A DNA stretch of 64,000 bases from Basidiobolus meristosporus CBS 931.73 (GCA_002104905.1 MCFE01000101.1:108276-172275); one strand, 5' to 3'. Shown: positions 37,101 to 47,353, numbered from the stretch's first letter. Program-made: numbers and translations. The notes: a model not told the origin generated them from the letters alone.

Positions 37101-40100
37101 TCTGCCACAATAAACAAACAAGCAACGTACACATCCGAGAACTTCACGGGGATGGGCTGGATTGACGCGGAGTCGCTACTCTTTAACTGATTCAGTAGAA
37201 TATCGTCGAGGATGAGAAACGTCGGCGACTGGCTGGCCCATTGCAGCACTTGCTCAAATATGATTCTGTTGATCTAAAGCGGTATGTGAATCGAGGGATG
37301 CTCGTGAATCTGGGCCGATTTCTCTTACCCGAGGTTTGGCAGCCTCCAGCAACTCAGGCTCGGTGAGGTTGATGATGTCGGCCTTGAGAAAAGGGCGAAT
37401 GGTGGGGTAAATGAAGCACCAGACATCTGGAACGGTCAGCACCTTGCCACAAGACACAATAAAGGATATAGCCCCTTTCAACGCAAGTTGCTTGGGTTAG
37501 TGGGTTGGTTGCCGTGCCACCGGACGAAGTAGAGCATACCGTAGGAAATCCAGGAATTGGGGTGGCAGATCAATGGGGCCACCACGCCGACAAGCTCCCA
37601 AACCTTGATTTTGTTGAAGAGGCCCAACCCTGCCAGCGATGCAAGCGAGTTCAACACCTTCTCCACCACATATTCCTCCGGATCTGCAGGTCCGCTGTTA
37701 GCCTTCATGGAGTTTGCCAATCAAGAGCCAGTTTGGACTTACCTATCAAGGACTGTACCATCAGTGGCAGGATGTATTCTTCCAGACTCTTTCCACCAAC
37801 GAAGGTGCCGACGCCAACAATCGTCTCGAAAAAGGCGCCCCGGAGCATGCCGTCTTGGTCGTTAAGATATGTGATCATGTGTGACAGCAGGAAATCGTTG
37901 GCTTTCTGTCGGCCAAAGAACACGCACAGTCGAGTGATCCCGGACAAAAGGGCTCGTTTGATCGAGCTTTCCTGGTCAATCAACAGTATGGTGACCTGCT
38001 CTTGGATATACAGCTGAAGGTCAACCAACGCTACGTCATACGTGGCCTAGGAACAGTCATGAGTGGGAGGCGCTCTCATTGTCATTCGACGAATACATAC
38101 CTCGTAAGGCGAGCTTCCATCCATATCCTTGTCGGTATCGTTATTGGCCCCTGTTTTGAAGCTCTGGAGGAAAATTTAGTCATGATCCACCGTCTCCTCA
38201 CACTGCTGAACCGAAGCGAACCTGAGAAAGCTCCAGAAAACGCAAGGCAGTCTCTGACAATGAGGCAATGCAAGCGGCGTAGGTTGTGCGAGTAAAAATC
38301 TCAGGGTCCGTGGCAAATCGACGAAGGTGCGGAAAAATGAATTCAGGGAAAATGTTGGAATTGATCGGGGCGATCGTTTCTACGGTGGACAGCTTTGGAG
38401 CGACATGAGTGATTTAGAAATGCAAATCCATCGTTGCAGCTCATCGAGTCTTTTACCAGTTCCGTCATTGCCTTCACAGCACTCCCTCTGACCAGGCTCA
38501 CTCGATCGCTCAGCAGACTGACAATATATGGCAGGAGTCGATCCAGCTTCATGTCGTCGCTTAAATGCTCGCTTATAGCAAGTAGCATGTCGAGCGCGTA
38601 CAGTTTTGAGGAGGGATACACAGCATTGCGGATAGACGAACATATCAGCGACAGGAAGATCACGGCCCCTTCATCGTCTGCACTCACGGCAACCAGTTAG
38701 CTGTCGAAACTACATCAGCATACAGACTGACATGGTACCTGACTCCAGCTTCGTAACCTCCGAAAGCGTTGACGAAGAGTCGTAATGCGGTATATTATAT
38801 TTGACCGGAAGGAAATTCTACATGAAAACAGCTCAGCGTCCATCTCATTCACCCATAAATCCCGATCAACGAATACATTGACTTTCCCTGTTCCTAGATT
38901 GTTGATCGGGTTAGCCCAGGCAATGGACATGCCACGCAAATGACATCTACTCACGATTCGATTTCTTCTTGTCCGAATCGTAGAAGCCTAGGAAGAAGGC
39001 GATCTTGTCGAACTCGTTGTAGAGCTTTTCGATGCGCACATCTGCATCATTCGGAGATCCATCGGCAGTAGAGGGCAAGAAATCAACGTGTGTATCGATG
39101 ACCGAGGCCAGGTATTGATGAAGGAAAGTGGAAAAGTAAGAAGGGAACGACAAGTCCCGCCTGGAAGGCACATCTTGTTAGCAGTGGCCCTCTCTTGAGC
39201 CTGTGGGGAACACATTACCAATCAGACAAATACCGCTCGGCCGAATATCTTTCTTTAGGGTCCAGCTGAATCATGTGCTTGATCATGTCCTAATGATGTA
39301 CAAGTCGTTAGCCTCTCGGCCTACGCTACGTAAGTCGGCAAAATTACTCTGATGGCTGAATCTTCGATCTTCTCCAGCTCCGAAGTAGGATCATATTCAT
39401 TTCGCTTGTAGCTGAGAAGCTGAGAAAAAGAGAAGATTGGGGTGCCTTCCAAGAATAGCTCGGCGATCACACATCTATAGCGAGAGGATTTAGCATGCAA
39501 GGTGCAGGGCTGAACTGGCACTTGACACGAACCCTAATGAGAATATGTCCATGGCTTCGGTTAATTTCGTTTCTTTCCTGGAGTTTTCAAACTACAATAC
39601 GATGTATGTTAATTTGCTCATCGATGCACCCTGCCGGAATGCGTACTTACGCTTGTGTTTTCCTCCTCATGGCCGGAGTTGTAAAACCTCTCAGGTGCCA
39701 AGTAGCAGCAACGCCTCGAGGAAGTATCAAAGAAAAAGGAGAAGTCTGCCGGGTTGTCCTGAAAGAAATTTCAAGTCTCAGTGCCTGTTTGCCTCGGGGC
39801 AATGTCGAACACTAACCTCCGGTAAATATGTTGGTTTGAAGCTGGAGAAGTCAGACAGTAGAACCCAGTTCCAACTGGTGACGAGAACATTCTCTGCCTT
39901 GAGATCTCCGTGATATATCTTGGAAATTAGAAAGGCCATTAGAGGCTACTTGAGATTTTCTCGCCCAGCTGTGGGCATATATATACAAACCTGGTTTGCA
40001 TGCGCATCGGCAACGGTGCGAAGTAGTTGGAAGGTAATCCACTTCTTTTCTATCAGATCCAAGAATGGGCGCGTGCTTTGAGATTAAGGAAGTTGAGAAC

Positions 40101-40640
40101 AGTCCAAATGTCATTCCATGAGCTTGAAATTTACCTAATTCTATCGTATAAATTGGTGAAAATATATTGTCGAATGAGATATACAGCAGTCTCGGTTTCG
40201 AAGATTCTTTGGTACGGCAGCGCATTCGGAATATCTAGCAGACCGTCACGCTCCACTGCAAATAAGGGTTACAATAGGCCTCAAACAACCAAACAAGGCA
40301 GCAAACTTTGAAGGATTACCGTTAAATTGGTTGATGTATGGCTTCAACGAGAGCTCCGCGTAAGGTTTTATAAAGATTTTCACTACAACTGAACCTTCTT
40401 TGTGTTTACACCGAATGGTTTTCATAAACCTTGCACTTCCTAAACTAATATTAAAAACCTAAGTTCCCTTATTCCAGCGACGATGTGCTTCCACTGAGCT
40501 TATAACGAACAAGTGTTTGAGCTGGGAGAGGGAGAACCTTTGTACCTTTTCTCATACTGAATATCCCTAAGCTCACCTACATAGCTGTCAATACCTGCTG
40601 TGGCGGTTGAAGGTATTGTGCTGGAAAAGTTGTTACCCAT
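34197..40640 (-). CDS. VPS15: VPS15 copy B (PI3-kinase regulatory subunit paralogue)
   Basis: Second full-length VPS15, tail-to-tail with copy A. ATG 40640 again starts [16 protein letters not shown]; exon 2 reads [20 protein letters not shown]. The kinase-like domain has [33 protein letters not shown] and [24 protein letters not shown] segments ([39 protein letters not shown]) and the WD40 end ([49 protein letters not shown], last residues [10 protein letters not shown]) are all present. N-terminal introns match copy A in position, but the central region here keeps about ten introns absent from copy A. Every N-terminal junction I tested stays in frame. Protein divergence from A is large in HEAT and linker parts, so the duplication is not recent. 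Confidence 0.9.
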
Positions 40641-41103
40641 ATGGGAGAGGTGGGCATATGATTGAGTTATAAACAGGCGAAATCACGCATAGAATGCAGT
40701 GAGACTGCCTTCGCCTGGAAACGTGGTGAAGTCAGATTCCTCAGATGACCAGATCGATTGATTGGTAATCGAAAGTGTGAAATCAACTCGGCACATAGAA
40801 TAGTGAATTCAGAATGAGATTTTATTGAATAATCATGTTCTGGATCACGCCCGATATCATTATCGCCGGTAACAATGAACAGAGCCAGGGAAGGGGAAGT
40901 ATGGATTTAATGCATATTAAAGGAGCGGTTGAGGTAAGGTAAAAGGAACAGCATTCTGTGTTGTTATCTTCACTCGCGTGTAGGGATGGAATTCCAATAG
41001 AGTTACAGTATGAAATAAGTTACGGGAATTTAGTAGACAAGGTTTACCAAGAAGTAAATGGGCTATGCTCAACAGAACGCTAATTATCTATGTAAGAAGG
41101 ACT
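40641..41103. other. Intergenic region between VPS15-B and the PH protein
   Basis: Promoter of VPS15-B and 3' end of the PH-domain gene, AT-rich. No gene recognised. Confidence 0.4.
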
Positions 41104-44100
41104 TTATACTAATATAATATTATACCACTCCTCTTCGTTTCCGCCGGCTGCTCCGTGCTTTGACGCTCTTCTTCTCTTTTTCACAAATCCACTATCAACC
41201 ATGAGATTCTCCACCTCAGCTGGTGAGGCTATTGAGGGGTTCTTGACTTTGTGTGAGCGACACCATTGCAGGTAGGCATCATAGAGCACTGCTGAGGACA
41301 CATACGAGTATGGCTTCACTTCTATGCAGTCATCTACGAACTCATTGAAGCTCTGCTCTTGTCCGCTGGACTGACTTTCGTTGGGAGTTTCTCCCGAGAA
41401 CTCGCTTTCACCATCAGGAATGGTCGGGGGAGAGAGATAATTGCTAGATCTAGCATGTGCCATATTGTAGTTGGGGTTGGTATTCGGGTTGGGACTAGGT
41501 AGGTCCACAACGCTTCTGCTGGCTCTTGGAGACGTGCTGTTGGAAACATTTGCCATTGGCGAGTACATGTGTCCGTTTGAACCAGGGGGCATGGACAACC
41601 GCAAGTTGCCGACAGAAGAGCTAGCAGCACGAATCTGTTGTGGGTGGAATGAGCTATTTGCATAAGCTCCGCTTACTTGTGGATCCGCGTACGATTGTCT
41701 GGCGTGGAGAGGTGGGTGTTGCGGCGACTGGAGGGGCATAGTATCAGGCATCATTTGCGGCGGCATTGACATCCTCATGTTGCGCTGAGAAGGAATTCCG
41801 CTTGGGTATCCAGCGGGAATCGGTTTGGCGTGGGGGTTAAGGGCACCATAGTGAGTATGGCGATTGCTAGGTGGTGCTTGACTTCTAGAATGCGTGGGGT
41901 ACATCGAATGACGGTTGAGGGATTTCCCCAGAGACTGGTTTTCATTCTCTACATGTAGACGAGGATACAACGACGTTGGTCGGTTCATCTGGGGAGGCTT
42001 GGCCATTGATGACATGCGCTTCGATTGTGGCATTTGGTGCATCGACAGTCGGCTGTCGTAGTTATGGCCACCCATCGAGGCCCCGTAAGCGCTCTGGCTA
42101 CGAAGATCGCGATATGCAGAGCTATGGCGATACTGCCGACGAGCCATCTCATCTCTGTAGAGGATCTGTTGGCGCTGTTCGTGCATCATTCGCTCTTTCT
42201 CTCTCTCAATGGCTCTTCCACGCTGTCTTTCAAGTTCAGCCTGGGCACTGCCGGAGTTGGCATTTGTGTAACGTGGCGCAGCCTTGAATTGCTGACGAGC
42301 AGCAATTGCTCCAACCAAGCCAGCCGCTGCCGAGTTGATGTGCTTCTTCTTATTAGGGATTCCTTGGATTAATGGACCGTACCTTGGCTGATCCTTCTGC
42401 GCCTGTTTAGCGGCCTCGTATTGAGCCAACAGGCCAGGGGGTCTAGGGGGATATATCGGACGTTCTTCATGGTAGCTGTCTCCATCAAAGCCGTATTCTT
42501 GGGAATTTACGGCCATCATTCGTTGACGCTCAATTTGCTCTCGTCTTCTGTCGACGGACAGCTGTGGGCTCGAGTAATTCATTTGTTCCTCTTCATAGGG
42601 GTATGAGTCGTCATCCTCTGGGATGGTGCCTGAGAACTGATGAGAGGACTCGACGCCCCTGTGCATGTCTGACTGGCTGTGGGATCTACTACGGTAGCCA
42701 GCCTTATGTAAGGCCTCCTCTGAGAGTGAGCTGGATGAGGTGGATGCCGAATATCTGATTCTTGGAGGATAGGGTGCATAGCCACTAGGCGATATGCCTC
42801 TAGATTCCCTATGCTCAGAGCTCACCACAGAAACACTATCGCTGTTGTTGGAGCTGGCAATACGAGGCGAATGTGGCACTGGGGATGGATTTTGAGAATC
42901 GGAATGGACGGAGTTGGCATCATCTTCGGGGATGCTTAGTGTAGGTCTAGGTGGAGCGACTACTTCATCCTGCGCCTTCGGTTTGCCTTCAGGAGCAGAG
43001 CCGAGTTGATTGGCCTCGGTGGCAATTGAGTTGTTACCGTCCTCGGATTCCGAATTGGAATCAACGATCTCTTCCTCATCCTCCTCGGAATCACTAGGCA
43101 GAATGCCGTGCGACTTCTTGCGATATTTGTCCGTGTTTCTGGGTTTGATTCCAAGCTCCTCTTTCAATACCACCTCAGATTCGCTCTGCACCTCGGTCAT
43201 TTCGTTGCTTGGCACTTGTTGCTCGCCCTCGAAGTTGGGCTCGTCGGAATGAGATATAGAATCGGTCTCTGGTAGGGACTGGGATTCCAGTGATCTTGCG
43301 CGATCGGAGCTCTCTACACTGCCATCCTCGATATACATATCATCCAGCTGGTCAGTAAGCTGCTCTTCAATCTGATACTCCCGCTGTAGTTGATAATAGA
43401 ACGCATCGTTGAATTGGACCTTGGCATAAGCCAGACTGGCGTTTTTGATAGAGATGTGATGCACATCCTCAAGTTGCAGAAACAGGGCTTGATCATCGGA
43501 TGGGGCAGGAGGGATGAACAGTTGCTCTGGTCTGCCTAGCAGTCTATAGGCATCGAATGAGGAGATAAGCCACTCCGCAAGCTCTTTCTGCGTTGCCGTC
43601 TTCACAAGCAGGAACCCGCAATCCTTCTGATTCTTGCTTGGTTGCATGAAATGCATCAACCCCTCTACTTTGAAAGTGGTCAACTGCTCGACTTCATGAG
43701 GGCTATTAGGGTATACGGCGTAGGCTTGGGTGACCTTTGATATGATGATAGCTGGCTGGGATTTCTTGTTTTCGTACAGAAGGATCTGCGCAAAGTCCGG
43801 TGTGGTACCGGGGGAGTTGTCCAGAATCGCCCAGTATTTCTTCCATTGGGCTGAGCCAGGGTATTTTATCTCGATGTCCCCTTCCATCGAGGTATGGTAG
43901 ATGTAAAACATATCGGCATGCTCAGGGCGAGTTAGCAAGACATATGTAAACATCTCGTGAAGTTTGGAAAACTCATAACACGACAGGTATATCGCGCATA
44001 CCCAGTCATTCACATCTTTCTCGCTCTCCGCCTGGATGTAAAACCGGTTGGCGCCCGAAGTGTTCAACGAGAACACGTTGTCCTTTTTCTTCTTTAGTGT

Positions 44101-44436
44101 TCCGATCACTTCCACGACGGAGTCCGATATGTTTAAGAAGTTGGGTGATGTCTGGGAGCATATGCCCTCGATGTCTTGGATTGTGTGGGTCTTTTCGGCC
44201 TTCCAAAATACGAGAGTGGGCCCTCGAAGCTCCACATACCACCTGGTCCAACTCTTCATGGAGTAACTTTTTCCTTCAGGGGTGGTTTCATTTTTCTTAT
44301 TCAAGAAGCCTGACATGTATAGTTTACTGTTGTACCCCTCATAGTATGGGACAATGGAGAGGATGTCGGAAGGGAGATCGGCCTCTCCATTCGAATGATC
44401 ACCAGGGCTTTGTATAGCGGAAGTATGTGAATCCAT
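41104..44436 (-). CDS. PH-domain protein, Skg3/Caf120 type
   Basis: Intronless ORF; the true ATG is at 44436, giving 1,110 residues. Two PH-like modules sit near residues 38-150 (YMSGFLNKKNE, KSWTRWYVELRGPTLVFWKA, RFYIQAESEKDVNDWVCAIY) and 185-305 (WKKYWAILDNSPGTTPDF to FLLVKTATQKELAEWLISSF). This tandem matches fungal Skg3/Caf120, bud-neck/polarity and Ccr4-Not-associated proteins. A long disordered acidic and Ser-rich middle follows, with a basic helix (ERQRGRAIEREKERMMHEQR). The last 80 residues (ECIEV-like DDCIEVKPYSYVSSAVLYDA, YLQWCRSHKV, VDSGFVKKRR, EEEWYNIILV) look like a separate winged-helix domain. Family assignment of the PH part is good; cellular role is inferred. Confidence 0.8.
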   Translation of the reverse strand: MDSHTSAIQSPGDHSNGEADLPSDILSIVPYYEGYNSKLYMSGFLNKKNETTPEGKSYSMKSWTRWYVELRGPTLVFWKAEKTHTIQDIEGICSQTSPNFLNISDSVVEVIGTLKKKKDNVFSLNTSGANRFYIQAESEKDVNDWVCAIYLSCYEFSKLHEMFTYVLLTRPEHADMFYIYHTSMEGDIEIKYPGSAQWKKYWAILDNSPGTTPDFAQILLYENKKSQPAIIISKVTQAYAVYPNSPHEVEQLTTFKVEGLMHFMQPSKNQKDCGFLLVKTATQKELAEWLISSFDAYRLLGRPEQLFIPPAPSDDQALFLQLEDVHHISIKNASLAYAKVQFNDAFYYQLQREYQIEEQLTDQLDDMYIEDGSVESSDRARSLESQSLPETDSISHSDEPNFEGEQQVPSNEMTEVQSESEVVLKEELGIKPRNTDKYRKKSHGILPSDSEEDEEEIVDSNSESEDGNNSIATEANQLGSAPEGKPKAQDEVVAPPRPTLSIPEDDANSVHSDSQNPSPVPHSPRIASSNNSDSVSVVSSEHRESRGISPSGYAPYPPRIRYSASTSSSSLSEEALHKAGYRSRSHSQSDMHRGVESSHQFSGTIPEDDDSYPYEEEQMNYSSPQLSVDRRREQIERQRMMAVNSQEYGFDGDSYHEERPIYPPRPPGLLAQYEAAKQAQKDQPRYGPLIQGIPNKKKHINSAAAGLVGAIAARQQFKAAPRYTNANSGSAQAELERQRGRAIEREKERMMHEQRQQILYRDEMARRQYRHSSAYRDLRSQSAYGASMGGHNYDSRLSMHQMPQSKRMSSMAKPPQMNRPTSLYPRLHVENENQSLGKSLNRHSMYPTHSRSQAPPSNRHTHYGALNPHAKPIPAGYPSGIPSQRNMRMSMPPQMMPDTMPLQSPQHPPLHARQSYADPQVSGAYANSSFHPQQIRAASSSVGNLRLSMPPGSNGHMYSPMANVSNSTSPRASRSVVDLPSPNPNTNPNYNMAHARSSNYLSPPTIPDGESEFSGETPNESQSSGQEQSFNEFVDDCIEVKPYSYVSSAVLYDAYLQWCRSHKVKNPSIASPAEVENLMVDSGFVKKRRRASKHGAAGGNEEEWYNIILV

Positions 44437-45409
44437 CACTCGAAGTATAGTGATGCCTGCTGCTAGATGGACACGGGCAAATAAGGATAAATGTCAAAAA
44501 GCCACAACAGATTACTTTTCATTGAGCGCTACCTTTTGTGGACAATCAAGTGTCTTTTGTGATGGCTGATCGAGCGATGTCAGCCTATGTAAACAGGAGC
44601 GGGACCAAGTTACCTCAAATCAAAATGAGCTCAAAAGTGGATGCTGTCTCGAAGAGCGATGGAGATAGAGAGCCAGATTAGTCAACGAAGAGACGAGCCG
44701 GGGGAGCAGATAAAACTCACCACGCAAGTTTGGCGAACACCAAAACCAAAATGAAGTAGAGTGTAAGAAAGCTAAGAGGTAAAAGTAGAAGGCCCAAATA
44801 GCCAGATAGTATCTGGTGTGGATGGATCGAAGGATACACAAAGGTAATACAAATTTGGGACTAATATAAGATGTATAAAAGCCAGTGAGATTTAGAAAGG
44901 CAAATTAAATGTCCCTAGGAGCTAAATGGGGAGCTTCAGAGTTGGTAGAGGAACACAATCCAGATTTGATGAATGCCATTGTTGCTATCCTAATTATAAC
45001 TGGGAAATTCCATTTTAATGATGTTTATCTTCAAAACCCACGGATTCTTCCAATTTAGGACTAAAATGGCAATCAAGTCGAAAATAAAACATGCATCTCA
45101 ATGCTAAGACCGATTGTAAAAAGGAGATGAGCTTCTAGAAGGACGTGGTACGGGTGCCTTACAGTGATGCAGGGTGTCTGCATTCAATGGTACTTTGGCA
45201 GTTGCAAGCTTGCCGACAATCAAGGATACAGCGTAGCTGGGATAGGCATCCTGCTGGTCATGTAGCTGGGGATAGGCATCCTGCTGGTCATGTAGCTGGG
45301 AATAGGCATCCTGCTGGCCATTCTCGGTTTATTTATGATGTTGCTCTACTCAATAACAAATACACTTCATCTAGGCACGCTAAGTGATGTGGAAGCAATG
45401 GCTGTAACT
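44437..45409. other. Intergenic with a 30-bp tandem repeat
   Basis: Upstream region of the PH-domain gene and downstream of the first Kre9-like gene. Only the tandem repeat at 45232-45320 stands out. Confidence 0.4.
45232..45320. repeat. 30-bp tandem repeat
   Basis: Unit GATAGGCATCCTGCTGGTCA plus TGTAGCTGGG at 45241 and 45271, a partial third at 45301 and a piece of a preceding unit before 45241. Confidence 0.9.
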
Positions 45410-45442
45410 CTAGGCGATCTGGAAGTAATGGCTGTAACGCTC
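45383..45442. repeat. Tandem duplication across the stop codon of Kre9-like gene 1
   Basis: Two similar blocks of about 31 bp sharing GGAAGYAATGGCTGTAAC; one encodes the last residues of the protein, the other lies just past its stop codon. Confidence 0.7.
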
Positions 45443-45760
45443 AGCGCCTGTATCCGCAATGAACCGAACCGCATATTTATCACCAGGCTTCAAATCGGAT
45501 GGGACTTTCCAGATGTGCGATTCTTCGTTGACGTCAATATCCTTGGCAATGGTGCGAGATAAAGCAAGATTCTCAGCCGGCCCTTCACGTAGCTCGATGG
45601 TTAGGGATGTTTCCAAATCCTGCTCCTCAATGATCCATTCAATGTCGATGTATTCACCACGTGTCCATTTGGTAGTTGCCACCGGGCTGGTAATGCTCAT
45701 GTTAGCTTGAGATAGAGTGGCCATGGCAAGAATGGCAGCCAAGTAGAACGATTTGAACAT
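45410..45760 (-). CDS. Kre9/KNH-like small secreted protein 1 (116 aa)
   Basis: ATG 45760 gives signal peptide MFKSFYLAAILAMATLSQA and a mature domain of about 97 residues with a fold resembling the Ser-Thr-rich GPI-anchored membrane family N-terminal domain (Kre9/KNH, PF10342-like): ITSPVATTKWTRGEYIDIEW, LTIELREGP, WKVPSDLKPGDKYAVRF and RYSHYFQI. No Ser/Thr tail or GPI signal is present, so it should be released to the wall or medium. TATATAAA lies 60 bp upstream. Mature part is diverged from the two copies at 46.3-47.3 kb. Cell-wall beta-glucan function is inferred from the family only. Confidence 0.8.
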   Translation of the reverse strand: MFKSFYLAAILAMATLSQANMSITSPVATTKWTRGEYIDIEWIIEEQDLETSLTIELREGPAENLALSRTIAKDIDVNEESHIWKVPSDLKPGDKYAVRFIADTGAERYSHYFQIA

Positions 45761-45819
45761 GATAGTGTTGGTGATATCAGGAAGAGAGGTTGAATGATGT
45801 ATTCTGTGTATCTTCAGGG

Positions 45820-45827
45820 TTTATATA
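45820..45827 (-). promoter_or_regulatory. TATA box of Kre9-like gene 1
   Basis: TATATAAA on the minus strand, 60 bp upstream of the ATG. Confidence 0.5.
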
Positions 45828-46061
45828 TTTCTGTTCGTTGTGAATTTTCCTGTTCATGCCATAAATGCCCGAGAAGCCTAATTGTTCTCATTATAGTTAG
45901 AGTAGTGTTCGCTAATTGTTCGCAGCTTAGCCAGAATAATATTCACCGATTGTTCTCCAAGGTGCTTGTGGGGATTTATGTTACAATGGGCGCTGTTGAT
46001 AGGCATTTTACAGTATTTTGGTTTTTGCCAACACTAGAATAATGTTAGGTGAGTATTCAAT

Positions 46062-46215
46062 AATAGACTGGTGTTTGGGTATAAATGTTTTTTCCGATAC
46101 TGGACTAGTGCTTGAATATCAATGTCAAAGCATTTGTCAATACTGGACTAGCGCCTGAGTGTAAATGCCTTTGTCGATACTGGACTAGTGTCTGAGTGTA
46201 AAAGCCTTTTTATTA
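46062..46215. repeat. Degenerate tandem repeat, units of about 37-42 bp
   Basis: Three to four copies around the core ATACTGGACTAGTGYYTGAG followed by TGTAAATGCCTTT-like sequence. Confidence 0.75.
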
Positions 46216-46224
46216 AGTGTTTTG

Positions 46225-46569
46225 TGTAGGATCCAATATATGTGTGAAGTACAGAATGGGCGGTAGTATTAATGGTATACATTGCTAGAGAGCTCCCTAT
46301 TTGATCTTGAAGTAGTGGCTGTAGCGATCGGCTCCCTTGTCAGAGATGACACGGATGGAGTACTTATCACCGGCCTCTAGGTCCTCCGGCACAGTCCAAT
46401 CGAAGGACTCAAAGTTGGCATCAGCATCAGTGGTGATCTCATAGACCAATGCCAGGTTAGCCTTGGGGCCCTCGCGAAGCTCGATGGTAACGGTCTCAGC
46501 AAGATCAGCCTCGTCGATCTTCCACTCAATAGTCACCTCTTCGCCACGAGTCCATTCAGTGTGCTCGAC
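46225..46569 (-). repeat. Left arm of a perfect 345-bp inverted repeat
   Basis: Base-for-base reverse complement of 47009-47353 by eye. It covers most of the mature coding part and the 3' UTR of Kre9-like gene 2. Similarity falls abruptly at both edges. Confidence 0.93.
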
Positions 46570-46647
46570 AGGATGGATGATAGAGATCTCAGCTGCAACT
46601 GAGAGGAGCGTGAAGAGCAGGAAGATACTGATGATAAAGGCGCGCAT
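46297..46647 (-). CDS. Kre9/KNH-like small secreted protein 2 (116 aa)
   Basis: ATG 46647 starts signal peptide MRAFIISIFLLFTLLSVAA; an upstream in-frame extension lacks an ATG. The mature domain has the family marks ISIIHPVEHTEWTRGEEVTI, VTIELREGPKANLALVYEI, WTVPEDLEAGDKYSIRV and RYSHYFKIK. Its mature protein is identical to that of gene 3, transcribed divergently 280 bp away. A TATATAT lies 40-46 bp upstream. No Ser/Thr tail or GPI anchor. Predicted secreted wall or surface protein; function inferred from the family. Confidence 0.85.
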   Translation of the reverse strand: MRAFIISIFLLFTLLSVAAEISIIHPVEHTEWTRGEEVTIEWKIDEADLAETVTIELREGPKANLALVYEITTDADANFESFDWTVPEDLEAGDKYSIRVISDKGADRYSHYFKIK

Positions 46648-46686
46648 TTTCAGTTTGATGTACACTTGGCGATACTGCCAGCCCCA

Positions 46687-46693
46687 ATATATA
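46687..46693 (-). promoter_or_regulatory. TATA-like box of Kre9-like gene 2
   Basis: TATATAT about 40 bp upstream of the ATG at 46647. Confidence 0.4.
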
Positions 46694-46875
46694 GGATTTG
46701 AGCCATAATGAGCATTATACTTACTACAATAGGCTAGTGCATGGCATTATATTAAAATGGTTAGGATTGGGATTTATTTCAAGTACCACTCCTTTCCACG
46801 ATGCCCGCTTCTGTAGGGAGCGAGGTCGAGCAATGCACTCCCAAGATAATCGCGAAATTCTCCTTCACTCGTTTG

Positions 46876-46883
46876 TATAAAAG
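46876..46883 (+). promoter_or_regulatory. TATA box of Kre9-like gene 3
   Basis: TATAAAAG 52 bp upstream of the ATG at 46928. Confidence 0.55.
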
Positions 46884-46927
46884 CCATCAGTCGTCACTAG
46901 CATACACTATCAACATCCACCACAGCA

Positions 46928-47281
46928 ATGTACAAGAAGCTTGTATTCCTTTTGGCCTTATTTGCCCTTTTTTTCGTTTCCACCGCGGAAATATCCATTA
47001 TCCACCCGGTCGAGCACACTGAATGGACTCGTGGCGAAGAGGTGACTATTGAGTGGAAGATCGACGAGGCTGATCTTGCTGAGACCGTTACCATCGAGCT
47101 TCGCGAGGGCCCCAAGGCTAACCTGGCATTGGTCTATGAGATCACCACTGATGCTGATGCCAACTTTGAGTCCTTCGATTGGACTGTGCCGGAGGACCTA
47201 GAGGCCGGTGATAAGTACTCCATCCGTGTCATCTCTGACAAGGGAGCCGATCGCTACAGCCACTACTTCAAGATCAAATAG
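46928..47281 (+). CDS. Kre9/KNH-like small secreted protein 3 (117 aa)
   Basis: ATG 46928 starts a different signal peptide (MYKKLVFLLALFALFFVSTA) fused to a mature protein identical to that of gene 2 (ISIIHPVEHTEWTRGEEVTI through RYSHYFKIK). Nucleotide identity with gene 2 is complete from 47009 to 47353 but low upstream, where synonymous and signal-peptide positions differ. It has its own strong TATA box. Together with gene 2 it forms a head-to-head pair sharing a 280-bp intergenic promoter region. Role at the cell wall is a family-level inference. Confidence 0.87.
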   Translation: MYKKLVFLLALFALFFVSTAEISIIHPVEHTEWTRGEEVTIEWKIDEADLAETVTIELREGPKANLALVYEITTDADANFESFDWTVPEDLEAGDKYSIRVISDKGADRYSHYFKIK

Positions 47282-47353
47282 GGAGCTCTCTAGCAATGTA
47301 TACCATTAATACTACCGCCCATTCTGTACTTCACACATATATTGGATCCTACA
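47009..47353 (+). repeat. Right arm of a perfect 345-bp inverted repeat
   Basis: Partner of 46225-46569; the arms are separated by 439 bp holding both promoters and signal-peptide regions. Confidence 0.93.

Larger units (their letters stand above)
45761..46296. other. Intergenic with degenerate ~40-bp repeats
   Basis: Promoter of Kre9-like gene 1 (TATATAAA, 45820-45827) and, from 46062, imperfect repeats; the 3' UTR arm of the inverted repeat begins at 46225. Confidence 0.5.

Noticed and set aside
45145-45387. 80-codon ORF with repeated His/Pro/Gly peptide
   Set aside because: It is only the translation of the 30-bp tandem repeat.
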